Shown: positions 46,065-54,694 of the stretch, one piece after another
How the letters are laid out: every line of letters begins with the position of its first letter
How positions within the stretch are numbered: the first letter of the stretch is position 1
Source: Verrucomicrobiaceae bacterium
GTDB lineage: Bacteria; Verrucomicrobiota; Verrucomicrobiia; Verrucomicrobiales; Verrucomicrobiaceae
Assembly: GCA_027487315.1 (NCBI GenBank)
Contig: JAIYDW010000017.1
Coordinates: 1-64,000 of the forward strand
Length of the DNA: 64,000 nt
Direction: 5' to 3'
Position numbers and translations under genes: made by a program
The notes under the pieces: generated by a model
Told to the model about the DNA's origin: nothing
Database searches by the model: none
What the model saw: the letters and a program-made list of their open reading frames with translations, nothing else

Positions 46065-46538
46065 ATGAAGATGAATGCCAACCCACTCAGCACCCTCGCC
46101 GCCCTTCTCATTCTCGTTTCCTGCCAGTCTCCAAGCTCATCTGAGTCCGAGACTCGCCCCCCAGGCACCACCGTCCTCACGCCCTCAGCTCTAGCCGCAG
46201 CGCGCAGCCAGCCCGTCCAATTTACCGCCCACGTCAAACCCATCCTCGCCGCCAAATGCGTGATGTGTCACAACAACGACGCTCAACCGGGAAAAATGGA
46301 TCTCTCCAGTAAAGCGGCCGCTCTGCGAACCGGCGCCATCGGTCTCTGGATCGTCCCCGGCAAACCAGACCAAAGCCTCCTACTCACCAAAACCACCAAA
46401 GCGCCCGCCCACCTCAAGGCCATGCCTCCCGTCGGCGAACAAATCACCCCCGATGAACTTTCCGTCCTCAGAAAATGGGTGGCCGAAGGCGCAGACTGGC
46501 CCTCAGACAGCGCGGGCCTCGTTAGCCCACCCAAATAA
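46065..46538 (+). CDS. One-heme lipoprotein with Planctomycete-type cytochrome c domain
   Basis: About 157 residues from ATG 46065 (a second ATG lies at 46071). The signal ends in a lipobox (LILVSC), giving a lipid-anchored periplasmic protein. The heme site is CVMCHNNDAQPGKMDL, in the usual context FTAHVKPILAAKCVMC of PSCyt1-type domains, with the distal segment MPPVGEQITPDELSVLRKWV. It probably carries electrons with the octaheme protein and cupredoxin genes on either side. Confidence 0.87.
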   Translation: MKMNANPLSTLAALLILVSCQSPSSSESETRPPGTTVLTPSALAAARSQPVQFTAHVKPILAAKCVMCHNNDAQPGKMDLSSKAAALRTGAIGLWIVPGKPDQSLLLTKTTKAPAHLKAMPPVGEQITPDELSVLRKWVAEGADWPSDSAGLVSPPK

Positions 46539-46619
46539 AAACCAAGCTCGCGAGCTTCAGTTGCGAGTTGCGTCTTTTTCAGCCTGTGCTTCGTTCTCCA
46601 TTCATCGATCCAAAAAAAC

Positions 46620-47261
46620 ATGTCATCATCCACCTCCACACACCATCAAGAATCCGGTTCCATCTGGAATACCCTGAACCTCGTCATCGGTTCCCTCGTC
46701 GCCCTTTTCGCAACTTATTGGGGCGTTGCCCTCCTGCTGGGCTCACTCAAGCAAAGCTTTGGTGACAAAGCCGCTCCTGCAGCCGCCTCAGCCCCAGCCG
46801 CTGAAACCCCTGCCCCAACTCCAGCACCCGCCGCAGCCCCCTCGCCTGCTCCCGCTGCACCCGCTCAAGCCGCAGCCGCTTTCGAACTCACCATCAAGCC
46901 AGCCGGCGCCGCAGGCATGGAATTCGACACCAAGGCCTTCAACGTGAAGGTCGGACAGAAAGTGAAAATCACTTTCGAAAACGCTCACCCCATCCCGCAA
47001 CCCCACAACATCGTCTTCGGCAAGCCAGGCATGAAGGACAAAATCATGATGGCGGCCATGCAAATGGCGGCTGCTCCGGATGGCATGGCCAAAGGTTACA
47101 TCCCTGAAGGCGCTGATGTGCTCTTCCACACGAAGTTGATCCAGCCCACTCAAAAGGAGGTGCTCGAATTCGACGCTCCTTCCGAGCCTGGACTCTACCC
47201 CTACCTTTGCACCTTCCCAGGTCACGGCATGCTCATGAACGGCATCATGACCGTCGAGTAA
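46620..47261 (+). CDS. Membrane-anchored cupredoxin (plastocyanin/azurin-like)
   Basis: A 213-residue protein: an N-terminal membrane helix (LVIGSLVALFATYWGVALLL), a ~45-residue alanine/proline linker, and a C-terminal cupredoxin domain. Type-1 copper ligands are visible as the His of QPHNIVF and the Cys, His and Met of YLCTFPGHGMLM. An insertion rich in methionine (MKDKIMMAAMQMAA) lies between. It likely shuttles electrons at the periplasmic face of the inner membrane. It starts 81 bp after the one-heme lipoprotein gene and is followed 10 bp later by an OsmC gene. Confidence 0.92.
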   Translation: MSSSTSTHHQESGSIWNTLNLVIGSLVALFATYWGVALLLGSLKQSFGDKAAPAAASAPAAETPAPTPAPAAAPSPAPAAPAQAAAAFELTIKPAGAAGMEFDTKAFNVKVGQKVKITFENAHPIPQPHNIVFGKPGMKDKIMMAAMQMAAAPDGMAKGYIPEGADVLFHTKLIQPTQKEVLEFDAPSEPGLYPYLCTFPGHGMLMNGIMTVE

Positions 47262-47271
47262 CTCCACCACT

Positions 47272-47682
47272 ATGGTCTCCATCCAAGTTCAATACGAAGG
47301 AGACCTGCGCTGCCGGGCCACCCACGGCCCCTCTGGCATCGAGCTTCACACGGACGCCCCGGTCGATAACAACGGCCGGGGCGAGTCGTTTTCACCCACC
47401 GACCTCGTCGCCACCGCCCTCGCCACCTGCATGGCCACCGTCATCGGTATCAAGGCCAAACAAAAGGATCTCGTTGTCACAGGCATGTCCGTGAGCGTTG
47501 AAAAACACATGAGCGAAGACACGCCACGGCGCATCGTCCGCCTTCCCGTTCACATCACCGTCCCTCTACCTCCGGATCACCCCGAACGCCGCCTCCTCGA
47601 AGCCGTCGCACTGGCCTGCCCCGTCCACCAAAGTCTCCATCCAGATATCGACAAAACAGTCACCTGGACCTGGCAAGGGTAG
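47272..47682 (+). CDS. OsmC-family peroxiredoxin-like protein
   Basis: A 136-residue OsmC protein. The two redox cysteines are in TALATCMAT and ALACPVHQS, as expected for the family, which reduces organic hydroperoxides in the cytosol. Start ATG 47272 lies 10 bp after the cupredoxin stop, so it is probably in the same operon. The SNF2 gene converges on it with a 2-bp gap. Confidence 0.92.
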   Translation: MVSIQVQYEGDLRCRATHGPSGIELHTDAPVDNNGRGESFSPTDLVATALATCMATVIGIKAKQKDLVVTGMSVSVEKHMSEDTPRRIVRLPVHITVPLPPDHPERRLLEAVALACPVHQSLHPDIDKTVTWTWQG

Positions 47683-47684
47683 GA

Positions 47685-50465
47685 TCACGACAAAGGCTCC
47701 AGAAGCCTCTTCACGTCCTCCTGTGTCAAAGTCAGCTTCTCGATCTTGCCGCCCAGAAGCCCCTCTAAAATCGCTGCCTTGCTCTGCTGCAACGCCAGGA
47801 TCTTCTCCTCGATCGTCCCCTCGCAAATCAACTTGTGCACAAAAACCGGCTTCGTCTGCCCAATCCGATGCGCCCGATCTGACGCCTGAGCTTCCACCGC
47901 CGGATTCCACCACGGATCATAGTGGATGACCGTATCCGCCGCGGTCAAATTCAGACCCGCCCCACCCGCCTTCAAACTGATCAGAAAAACCGGCACCTCT
48001 CCCGCCTGAAACCGCTGCACAGGGGTCTCGCGGTCCTTCGTCTCGCCCGTCAATTTCTCGTACTCAGTCTTTCGCTCCTTCAGCGCCTTCTCAATCAAAG
48101 CCAGCATCGTCGTAAACTGGGAAAAAATCAGCACCCGCCTCCCCTCCGCCAAAAGCTCCGGCAGCATCTCCTCAATCAAAAACGCCAACTTCGCCGACTG
48201 CGTCACCAACTGCGCCGCCTCCGCCTTCAACAACGCCGGATGACAACACACCTGACGCAGCTTCAACAACGCATCCAGCACAACAATGTGAGACCGATCC
48301 ATCCCCTGCGACGCAATCGCCTCCCTCACCCGCTGATCCATCACCGCCCGAATCGTCTCATACAAATCCGCCTGCGGCCCCTCCATCTCTATTCGGTGCA
48401 CAATCTCCGTCTTCGGCGGCAAATCCTTCGCCACCGCATCCTTGGTGCGCCTCAGCAAAAGCGGCCCCACCCGCTGCGCTAACACCCCCTGCCTCTCCTC
48501 ATCCTGCTTCTTCTCGATCGGATTCCGATACACCCTCCGAAACGTCTCCGCATCCCCCAAAAAACCCGGCATCAAGAACTCAAACAAACTCCACAACTCC
48601 CCCAAGTGATTCTCCATCGGCGTCCCCGTCAAACAAAGCCGATGCCGCGCATCCATCTCACGCGCCGCAAAGGCCGCCTGACCCTTGGGATTCTTGATGT
48701 TCTGCGCCTCATCCAACACCAGCAAATGCCAGGGCGTCTTCTTCAGAACCTCCACGTCCCTGACTAGCAGAGGAAAGGTCGTCACCACCACGTCATTCAA
48801 ACGGATCTTCTTAAACAACCCCCTCCGCTCCCCTCCATGCAGCAACAGCACCCTCAAACCCGGCGCAAACTTCTTCATCTCCCGGACCCAATTCCTCACC
48901 ACTGAAGTCGGAGCCACCACCAAACTCGGCCGATCCGCCCGCCCTTCCACCTTCTCCTTCAGCAAATGAGTGATCGTCTGCAAAGTCTTCCCCAATCCCA
49001 TGTCATCCGCCAACACCCCGTGCAAATCAAACTCCCGCAGGAACTGCAGCCAGGACAACCCCTCCACCTGATAAGGCCTCAACTCCGCACCCAGGCCCTC
49101 CGGCATCTCCGCCACCTTCATCCCCTCAAATCCCATCAGCCTCTCCCGCAACTTCGCCAACACCGCCGGAGCCTGAATCGCCATCCCATCAATCTCCGTC
49201 AATTGCGCCGCCCTCAGCCGGTCCAATCGAAACCCCATCCCACCAGCCGTCAAAGACCTTGGAATCGTTGACATCAATTCATTCAAAAATCGAATCAAGG
49301 GCAGCAAACGTTTCGCCGGCACCTCCACCACCGGATCTCCCGGCAAATCCAACACCAGCAAAAACGCCTTCTCTTCCTCTGCCGCCTCCCCCAACACCTC
49401 CACCGTCAATCCCTCATCCAATGCTCGCGACAGCACCGGAACCAGGGAAATCCGCTGCCCTCCCACCTTAAATCCCAGGTTCAACGCAAACCAATCACTC
49501 TCCCCAACCGTCTCCTCCTCCATCTCTGTAAACCATGTCCCCTCGTCCGGTTCCACAATCTCGTAACCGAAATCATCCGCCACCTCCACCTGCCATCCCG
49601 CCTCAATCAGCGCAGGCACCATCGACTCCCTAAAGTGCGCCCAATACAACGCCTGCCGATCTCTCGGCACCGTCACACATCCCGTCGTCGCTTGCTCCGT
49701 CATCGCATCCGGCAAGACCACCCCAAACGGCTCCAACTCCAGCATCCGTATCTCGGTCAACAATGACCTCTCTCGATGAAAATCCCGAACCAACCTCACC
49801 CTTCTCCCATCTTCCCTCGTGAACTCATAATGCCCCACCGTCCGGCTCGTCGCCAAAAAAAAGCGCTCTTCACAGCCCTCATACTTCAGCATCGGCACCG
49901 CCACACCCACCTGAATCATCTTCACCGAAGTCTTCAGGTTCTTGCGACTCAACTCCTTCACCTGCGCCTCCACCCGCTTCAGCAAAAGCACGGGCCTCAT
50001 CTCCACATCTCTCAACTCGATGACAGGATGCCCCACCGCCTTCACCTCCACCGGCTTCTGCTCCGTCGACACCACTGCCTCCTCCGTCCCCTCCAGCTCC
50101 ACCTTCTCAACAAACTCCCGCACCTTTTTAACCGACTCCGAATCACTCAACCATCCCAGCAAAGCCGCACTATGCCAACAATACGGTCGCCCACAGTTTT
50201 CACAAACCGTAGTCACCGAAAGGTTCCCACTCTCAGACACCCGCATCAAAACACCCATCGCCCGACCCTCCAGTGTCGACGGAGAGGAAGGCACCATCCG
50301 AACCTCTAGCTCATTCCCCTTCATCACAGCTGACTCAATCGTCACTTCCCGAACATGCCCCAACCCCCGCTTCAATTCCCCCTGTCGAAACAGCCAATAC
50401 CAAGCCTTCGAGCGCAGCTTCGTCAGCAGCACCTGCACCCAATCCTCATCCAAACCATCACTCAT
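47685..50465 (-). CDS. SNF2-family DEAD/DEAH-box helicase
   Basis: A 926-residue Swi2/Snf2 ATPase. An N-terminal region (~50-130) has a SWIM-like zinc-binding pattern CENCGRPYCWH. The helicase core begins near residue 460: LRPYQVEGLSWLQFL, Walker A DDMGLGKTLQT, LVVAPTSVVRNW, box II LVLDEAQNIKN and CLTGTPMENH. The second RecA lobe has LIFSQFTTMLALIE, LISLKAGGAGLNLTAAD and SDRAHRIGQ. It probably remodels protein-DNA complexes or removes RNA polymerase, as RapA-like enzymes do. Its ATG overlaps the mazG stop by 3 bp (ATGA), giving translational coupling. Confidence 0.93.
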   Translation of the reverse strand: MSDGLDEDWVQVLLTKLRSKAWYWLFRQGELKRGLGHVREVTIESAVMKGNELEVRMVPSSPSTLEGRAMGVLMRVSESGNLSVTTVCENCGRPYCWHSAALLGWLSDSESVKKVREFVEKVELEGTEEAVVSTEQKPVEVKAVGHPVIELRDVEMRPVLLLKRVEAQVKELSRKNLKTSVKMIQVGVAVPMLKYEGCEERFFLATSRTVGHYEFTREDGRRVRLVRDFHRERSLLTEIRMLELEPFGVVLPDAMTEQATTGCVTVPRDRQALYWAHFRESMVPALIEAGWQVEVADDFGYEIVEPDEGTWFTEMEEETVGESDWFALNLGFKVGGQRISLVPVLSRALDEGLTVEVLGEAAEEEKAFLLVLDLPGDPVVEVPAKRLLPLIRFLNELMSTIPRSLTAGGMGFRLDRLRAAQLTEIDGMAIQAPAVLAKLRERLMGFEGMKVAEMPEGLGAELRPYQVEGLSWLQFLREFDLHGVLADDMGLGKTLQTITHLLKEKVEGRADRPSLVVAPTSVVRNWVREMKKFAPGLRVLLLHGGERRGLFKKIRLNDVVVTTFPLLVRDVEVLKKTPWHLLVLDEAQNIKNPKGQAAFAAREMDARHRLCLTGTPMENHLGELWSLFEFLMPGFLGDAETFRRVYRNPIEKKQDEERQGVLAQRVGPLLLRRTKDAVAKDLPPKTEIVHRIEMEGPQADLYETIRAVMDQRVREAIASQGMDRSHIVVLDALLKLRQVCCHPALLKAEAAQLVTQSAKLAFLIEEMLPELLAEGRRVLIFSQFTTMLALIEKALKERKTEYEKLTGETKDRETPVQRFQAGEVPVFLISLKAGGAGLNLTAADTVIHYDPWWNPAVEAQASDRAHRIGQTKPVFVHKLICEGTIEEKILALQQSKAAILEGLLGGKIEKLTLTQEDVKRLLEPLS

Positions 50466-51250
50466 GAACCCACCCGCTTCACCTCATCCCAGGCCGCGTC
50501 CATCACGTCCAAACTCGCCTCTTCCAAACTCACCCCGTCCTCCTCCAATCGCCTCTCCATCGCATGAAATCGGCGCATGAACTTCTCATTCGCCGCCGCC
50601 ATCACCGCCTCCGCCTGCACCCCGGCCTTCCGCGCCAAATTCACCACGCTGAACAGCAAGTCCCCAATCTCCTCCTCCACTTTCACCAACTCCCCCCCTA
50701 ACATCGCCTCCTCCACTTCCGCCAACTCTTCCCGCACCTTCCCCACCACCGGCCCCATCTCAGGCCAGTCAAACCCCACCCGCGCCGCCTTCTTTTGCAG
50801 CTTCTGCGCCCGCATCAATCCCGGCAATCCACTCCCCACTCCGTGCAGGTAACCTTCATTTTGATGCCCCTTCTCCACCCGCTTGATCGCATCCCACTGC
50901 TGCAACACCGCCGCCGATGTCTCCGCGCTCGACTCCCCGAACACATGCGGATGACGCCGAATCAACTTCTCCGTCAATCCCTCCGCCATCCGGTCCAAAT
51001 CAAACGCCCCCGTTTCTGATGCAATCTCCGCATGCAGCACCGCCTGCAACAGCAAATCCCCCAACTCCTCACACATCAAAACCGGATCCCCGCTCCGAAT
51101 CGCATCCGCCACCTCATACGCCTCCTCCAACACATGCGGAATCAAGCTCTCATGCGTCTGCTCCTGGTCCCACGGACAGCCTCCAGGAGCCCTCAAACGA
51201 TGAACCACTGCCCGCAACTTCGTCAACGCATCCGCTTCTTCTGGAATCAT
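50462..51250 (-). CDS. mazG: Nucleoside triphosphate pyrophosphohydrolase MazG
   Basis: About 262 residues, the normal length of two-domain MazG. It hydrolyses (d)NTPs to NMP and pyrophosphate. N-terminal domain: GGCPWDQEQTHESLIPHVLEEA with the EExxE metal site and EELGDLLLQAVLHA. C-terminal domain: KVREELAEVEEA and EEEIGDLLFSVVNLARK. ATG 51250 (MIPEEADAL) was chosen over an in-frame upstream start at 51277 because it fits the family. It is coupled to the SNF2 gene by an ATGA overlap. Confidence 0.95.
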   Translation of the reverse strand: MIPEEADALTKLRAVVHRLRAPGGCPWDQEQTHESLIPHVLEEAYEVADAIRSGDPVLMCEELGDLLLQAVLHAEIASETGAFDLDRMAEGLTEKLIRRHPHVFGESSAETSAAVLQQWDAIKRVEKGHQNEGYLHGVGSGLPGLMRAQKLQKKAARVGFDWPEMGPVVGKVREELAEVEEAMLGGELVKVEEEIGDLLFSVVNLARKAGVQAEAVMAAANEKFMRRFHAMERRLEEDGVSLEEASLDVMDAAWDEVKRVGS

Positions 51251-51397
51251 CCTCCACCATGCCAATTCGCTTCCCAAGTGCGACCAGAAAAAATTCTTTC
51301 GTTGACCATTCCCGCCACCTTGCCAGTCTCAAAGTAGCCGTTTGTCGGCACGACTCGTATCATCATTACAGAATCAAGTCCCTCACCCCACACCACC

Positions 51398-51727
51398 ATG
51401 TCCAGCGAAGCCCTAGTCACCCTCAACTCCGACAATTTCCAGTCCGAGATCGAATCCTCCACCAGCCCTGTCATCGTCGACTTCTGGGCCGAATGGTGTG
51501 GCCCATGCCGCATGCTCACCCCCATCCTTGAGCAACTCGCCACCGAACAGGGCAGCGCTCTCAAAATTGGCAAGGTCAATGTCGACGAAAGCCCCGACCT
51601 CGCCGCCCAATTCGGTGTCCGCTCCATCCCCATGCTCGTGTTCTTCAAGAACGGCAAACAAGTCGACAGCGTCGTCGGCGTGCAATCCAAAGACGCCCTC
51701 ATCAAGCGCGTCGAAGCCCTCGCCTAA
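51398..51727 (+). CDS. trxA: Thioredoxin
   Basis: A 109-residue thioredoxin of standard length with the active site WAEWCGPCRML and the cis-proline loop VRSIPMLVFFKNGK. It is a cytosolic disulfide reductase acting with thioredoxin reductase. It is a single gene, divergent from mazG, and is closed by a strong terminator 17 bp after the stop. Confidence 0.97.
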   Translation: MSSEALVTLNSDNFQSEIESSTSPVIVDFWAEWCGPCRMLTPILEQLATEQGSALKIGKVNVDESPDLAAQFGVRSIPMLVFFKNGKQVDSVVGVQSKDALIKRVEALA

Positions 51728-51743
51728 AACTTCCTTTCCACTC

Positions 51744-51777
51744 AAAAGGCGAAGCCCTCACCGGCTTCGCCTTTTTT
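51744..51777 (+). terminator. Intrinsic terminator of trxA
   Basis: AAAAGGCGAAGCC and GGCTTCGCCTTTT pair over 13 bp around a 6-base loop, running into a run of six Ts (51772-51777). This is a textbook intrinsic terminator for trxA. The A-run on the left also gives partial termination for the convergent gene ending at 51786. Confidence 0.92.
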
Positions 51778-51785
51778 GTGCCCAT

Positions 51786-52475
51786 TCACTCTTCAATATC
51801 CAAAACCACCGCCTTAGGAACCAAATCAAAGATCGACTTCCCATCCGGCCCAGGCTGAACCGTCTGCCGACGCAAATCCGCCCCATAAAGCTTTTCCACA
51901 ACCACCGAGTTGTCGTTTAATCCAATGACAATTCTGCCTCGCTCCCAGGATTGCCCACGCTTCCGAATCCCCACGTAAGGCGAACCATCCCAAACCGGAG
52001 GCCAAGTGGCCTCAAGAGCATTCTCAAACACCACCGGCGTGTACGCGAGCGAATCATCCCCCTGCCCATCCACCACCATCCAGTGATTTTCGCCCGGCCC
52101 AACTGCCTTGTTAAAATCAGGTGCTAAACCAACATCGTTGTCCGGGACGTAGCCGCTTAACGGGCATCCCAAAATACGCTCATCCTGGAGAATGTCCGCC
52201 CGGACCAATTCCCGAAACACCTCATTCGCCGTCTTCCCCTTCGGATACTTGCCGTTATGATCCGCCGCATAGGCCTTCATTGCCATAATGATTTGTCGGC
52301 AATTCGACGTCGCCTTCATCTGATTAGATTTATCAGAGATTACGTCTTGCGTTGGTATCGCCAGGAAGACAATCAAAATCCCAACCAAGATAACGATTAT
52401 GATGATTCCAAGACTCCACCGGCTCCAGTAACTGTCACTGTGGGCTTCTGTGGTGCTTTTTGGCATATAGTCCAT
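51786..52475 (-). CDS. Membrane-anchored pseudopilin-like protein
   Basis: 229 residues from ATG 52475, favoured by a GAGGTGA site 9 bp upstream. A hydrophobic helix (SLGIIIIVILVGILIVFLA, residues ~21-40) is followed by SNCRQIIMAMKAYAADHNGKYP, the pattern seen after the helix in type II secretion/type IV pilin-like proteins of PVC bacteria. The rest resembles their C-terminal domain (GENHWMVVDGQGDDSLAYTPV, KRGQSWERGRIVIGLNDNSV). There is no clear prepilin-peptidase site. The role is unknown. Confidence 0.75.
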   Translation of the reverse strand: MDYMPKSTTEAHSDSYWSRWSLGIIIIVILVGILIVFLAIPTQDVISDKSNQMKATSNCRQIIMAMKAYAADHNGKYPKGKTANEVFRELVRADILQDERILGCPLSGYVPDNDVGLAPDFNKAVGPGENHWMVVDGQGDDSLAYTPVVFENALEATWPPVWDGSPYVGIRKRGQSWERGRIVIGLNDNSVVVEKLYGADLRRQTVQPGPDGKSIFDLVPKAVVLDIEE

Positions 52476-52601
52476 GAATCTATGTCACCTCATTTCGAGA
52501 TCGAACACAATCCCCATTCAGAATACTCTTCGTATACACTTTTGATACCTGTTCCATACATCCCCATTTGACACCTCCTTCCAACCCCACGATTCTTCCC
52601 C

Positions 52602-52886
52602 ATGAAACTCACCATCAACCTCGATGACGCCCTCTTAGACCGGGTCGTCGCCATCACCGGTGCCTCCACCAAGACCGAAGCCATCACCATGGCCCTCCGC
52701 GAAGTCGACCGGAAGGCCCGGTTGATCGAAGTCCTAAAAGGCGGCCTCGGCGCCACCACCACCGAACTCAAATCCATGTTCGACGAAAACTCCGCCCCCG
52801 AACGCTTCCGCAACACCCCCTCCTTAGAACCCTCCGCCCGCGTTGCTGAAACGCCCGCCAACTACAACGTCACCGCCAATCCCTAA
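52602..52886 (+). CDS. VapB-like antitoxin
   Basis: A 94-residue protein. The N-terminus MKLTINLDDALLDRVVAITG followed by KTEAITMALREV is a ribbon-helix-helix-type VapB antitoxin. The C-terminal ~40 residues are an extended polar tail that would contact the toxin. It lies 11 bp upstream of a PIN-domain gene on the same strand. Confidence 0.82.
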   Translation: MKLTINLDDALLDRVVAITGASTKTEAITMALREVDRKARLIEVLKGGLGATTTELKSMFDENSAPERFRNTPSLEPSARVAETPANYNVTANP

Positions 52887-52897
52887 CACCCCCCGCC

Positions 52898-53290
52898 ATG
52901 AGCCGCCCCATTCTCGTGGACAGTTGCTGGTACATCCAGCAGGCACTCAATGGCCACGACCCCCTCCAAGCGCTCTCGTTCCTCGCCGAAACACGCGATA
53001 TCGCCACCTGCGGCCTCATCCAGGCCGAAGTCGGTCGCAGCCTCCGCCACCGCAGTTGGCTGGAAAGCTACCAGCGCGCCTGGTCCGTCATGCTCTACCT
53101 CGACTCCTCACCCAAACGCTGGGAAGAAACGCTCGACCTCGCGTGGACTCTCGACCGCCAGGGCATCACCCTCCCCATCCAAGACATCCACATCGCTGCC
53201 TGCGCCCTCCACTCCGGCGCAGTCATCCTCACCTATGACCTGCACTTCCAATCCATCCCCGGACTAGACACCACCGATCGCATTTTGTAG
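52898..53290 (+). CDS. PIN-domain toxin (VapC-like)
   Basis: A 130-residue PIN-domain ribonuclease: ILVDSCWYIQQAL with the first metal-site aspartate, IQAEVGRSL with a glutamate, and LPIQDIHIAACALHSGAVILTYD with the closing acidic residues. It is co-transcribed with the VapB-like antitoxin 11 bp upstream. It is only distantly similar to the PIN toxin at 20620, so the two modules were acquired separately. Confidence 0.87.
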   Translation: MSRPILVDSCWYIQQALNGHDPLQALSFLAETRDIATCGLIQAEVGRSLRHRSWLESYQRAWSVMLYLDSSPKRWEETLDLAWTLDRQGITLPIQDIHIAACALHSGAVILTYDLHFQSIPGLDTTDRIL

Positions 53291-53320
53291 GGCATCCTAA
53301 ACGGCACCAATCACCGCAGA

Positions 53321-54625
53321 TCACTTCACCGGCGGCACGTGCTCACCTCTGACCAAATCCTCCAGCGTCTGCCTCTCACGCACCACATAGGCCTCGGATC
53401 CATCCACCAGGATCTCCGCCGGCATCGTCCTCGTATTGTAGTTCGACGCCATTGTAAACCCGTAAGCCCCAGCACTCATCACCGCCAAAACATCTCCCGC
53501 ATTCAAGGGCGGTAGTTCGCGATTCTGCGCCAGATAATCCCCTGTCTCACAAATCGGCCCCACCACATCCGAGAGCTCGTTCTCTTCTCCCGGCTTGCTC
53601 TGCACCGGCACAATCTGATGCCAGCCCTCATACAGCGTCGGCCGGATCAAATCATTCATCGCCGCATCCACAATCTTGAAAACTTTCGCCTTACCCCGCT
53701 TCTCATACACCACTTTCGTCAGCAGCACTCCCGCATTGCCCACCATGAAGCGCCCAGGCTCCAACAGAATACGCAATCCCAAATCCTCCAACAGAGGCAC
53801 CACCGCATCCGCATACGCCTGAATCGTCAACGGATGACTCTCATTGCCCTCCAGACTCCACCAATCCTGACTGCCCGAATCCAGACTCTGCTTGTAAACG
53901 ATCCCGATCCCACCCCCGATGCTGAAGAACTGCAGCCCATACTTGGCCTTCATTTCCTGAACCAGCGGCTTCACCTTCTCCACAGCCTCCACAAACGGCG
54001 CCACCGACGTCAACTGCGACCCGATGTGCATCTGCAAACCGCGAATCTCCAAATTCGGACACTCCTTGGAGATGATTTCATACACCTCACCAATGCGATC
54101 AAAATCGATCCCAAACTTGTTCTCGCTCTTCCCTGTCGTGATCTTCGCATGCGTTTTCGCATCCACATTGGGATTCACCCGCACCGCCACCGGCGCCTTC
54201 AACCCCATCTCTCCAGCGATCTGATCAATGAAGCGCAACTCCGCCTCCGACTCCGCATTGAAACAGTAAATCCCCTCCTTCAACGCATACTCAATCTCAT
54301 CCCGGGTCTTACCCACCCCAGCAAACGTGCACTTCGACGCCTGTCCACCCGCCCTCAAAACACGGAACAACTCACCGGCCGACACAATGTCAAATCCCCC
54401 CCCAAGCTGGGCAATCGTACTCAACACCGCCAAATTCGAATTCGCCTTCACCGCATAGCAAATCATGTGATCCAAACGGGAGAGCCCCTTGTCCAACCGC
54501 GTGTAGTGATCCACGATCGTCTCCTTTGAGTAAACATAAAGAGGCGTGCCATGCTGTTCGGCCAGCGATTGCAAATCAACGTTCTCAGCGTGCAGAGTGC
54601 CTTGGAGGTAGCGGAAATGGTGCAT
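53321..54625 (-). CDS. lysA: Diaminopimelate decarboxylase (LysA)
   Basis: A 434-residue PLP enzyme of alanine-racemase fold converting meso-diaminopimelate to lysine and CO2. The PLP lysine is in ICYAVKANSNLAVL; other marks are GGGFDIVSAGELFR, VRVNPNVDAKTHAKI, GGGIGIVYK, LEPGRFMVGNAG, GPICETGDYLA and VMSAGAYGFTMASNYN. It starts at ATG 54625, 69 bp after the lpxD stop on the same strand. Confidence 0.97.
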   Translation of the reverse strand: MHHFRYLQGTLHAENVDLQSLAEQHGTPLYVYSKETIVDHYTRLDKGLSRLDHMICYAVKANSNLAVLSTIAQLGGGFDIVSAGELFRVLRAGGQASKCTFAGVGKTRDEIEYALKEGIYCFNAESEAELRFIDQIAGEMGLKAPVAVRVNPNVDAKTHAKITTGKSENKFGIDFDRIGEVYEIISKECPNLEIRGLQMHIGSQLTSVAPFVEAVEKVKPLVQEMKAKYGLQFFSIGGGIGIVYKQSLDSGSQDWWSLEGNESHPLTIQAYADAVVPLLEDLGLRILLEPGRFMVGNAGVLLTKVVYEKRGKAKVFKIVDAAMNDLIRPTLYEGWHQIVPVQSKPGEENELSDVVGPICETGDYLAQNRELPPLNAGDVLAVMSAGAYGFTMASNYNTRTMPAEILVDGSEAYVVRERQTLEDLVRGEHVPPVK

Positions 54626-54694
54626 AAAAGAAGGGCCGACTACTTACCCTAATTCACCGTCCCCGCAAGAGCGCGCTGCACCCCTTTTCGCCGT

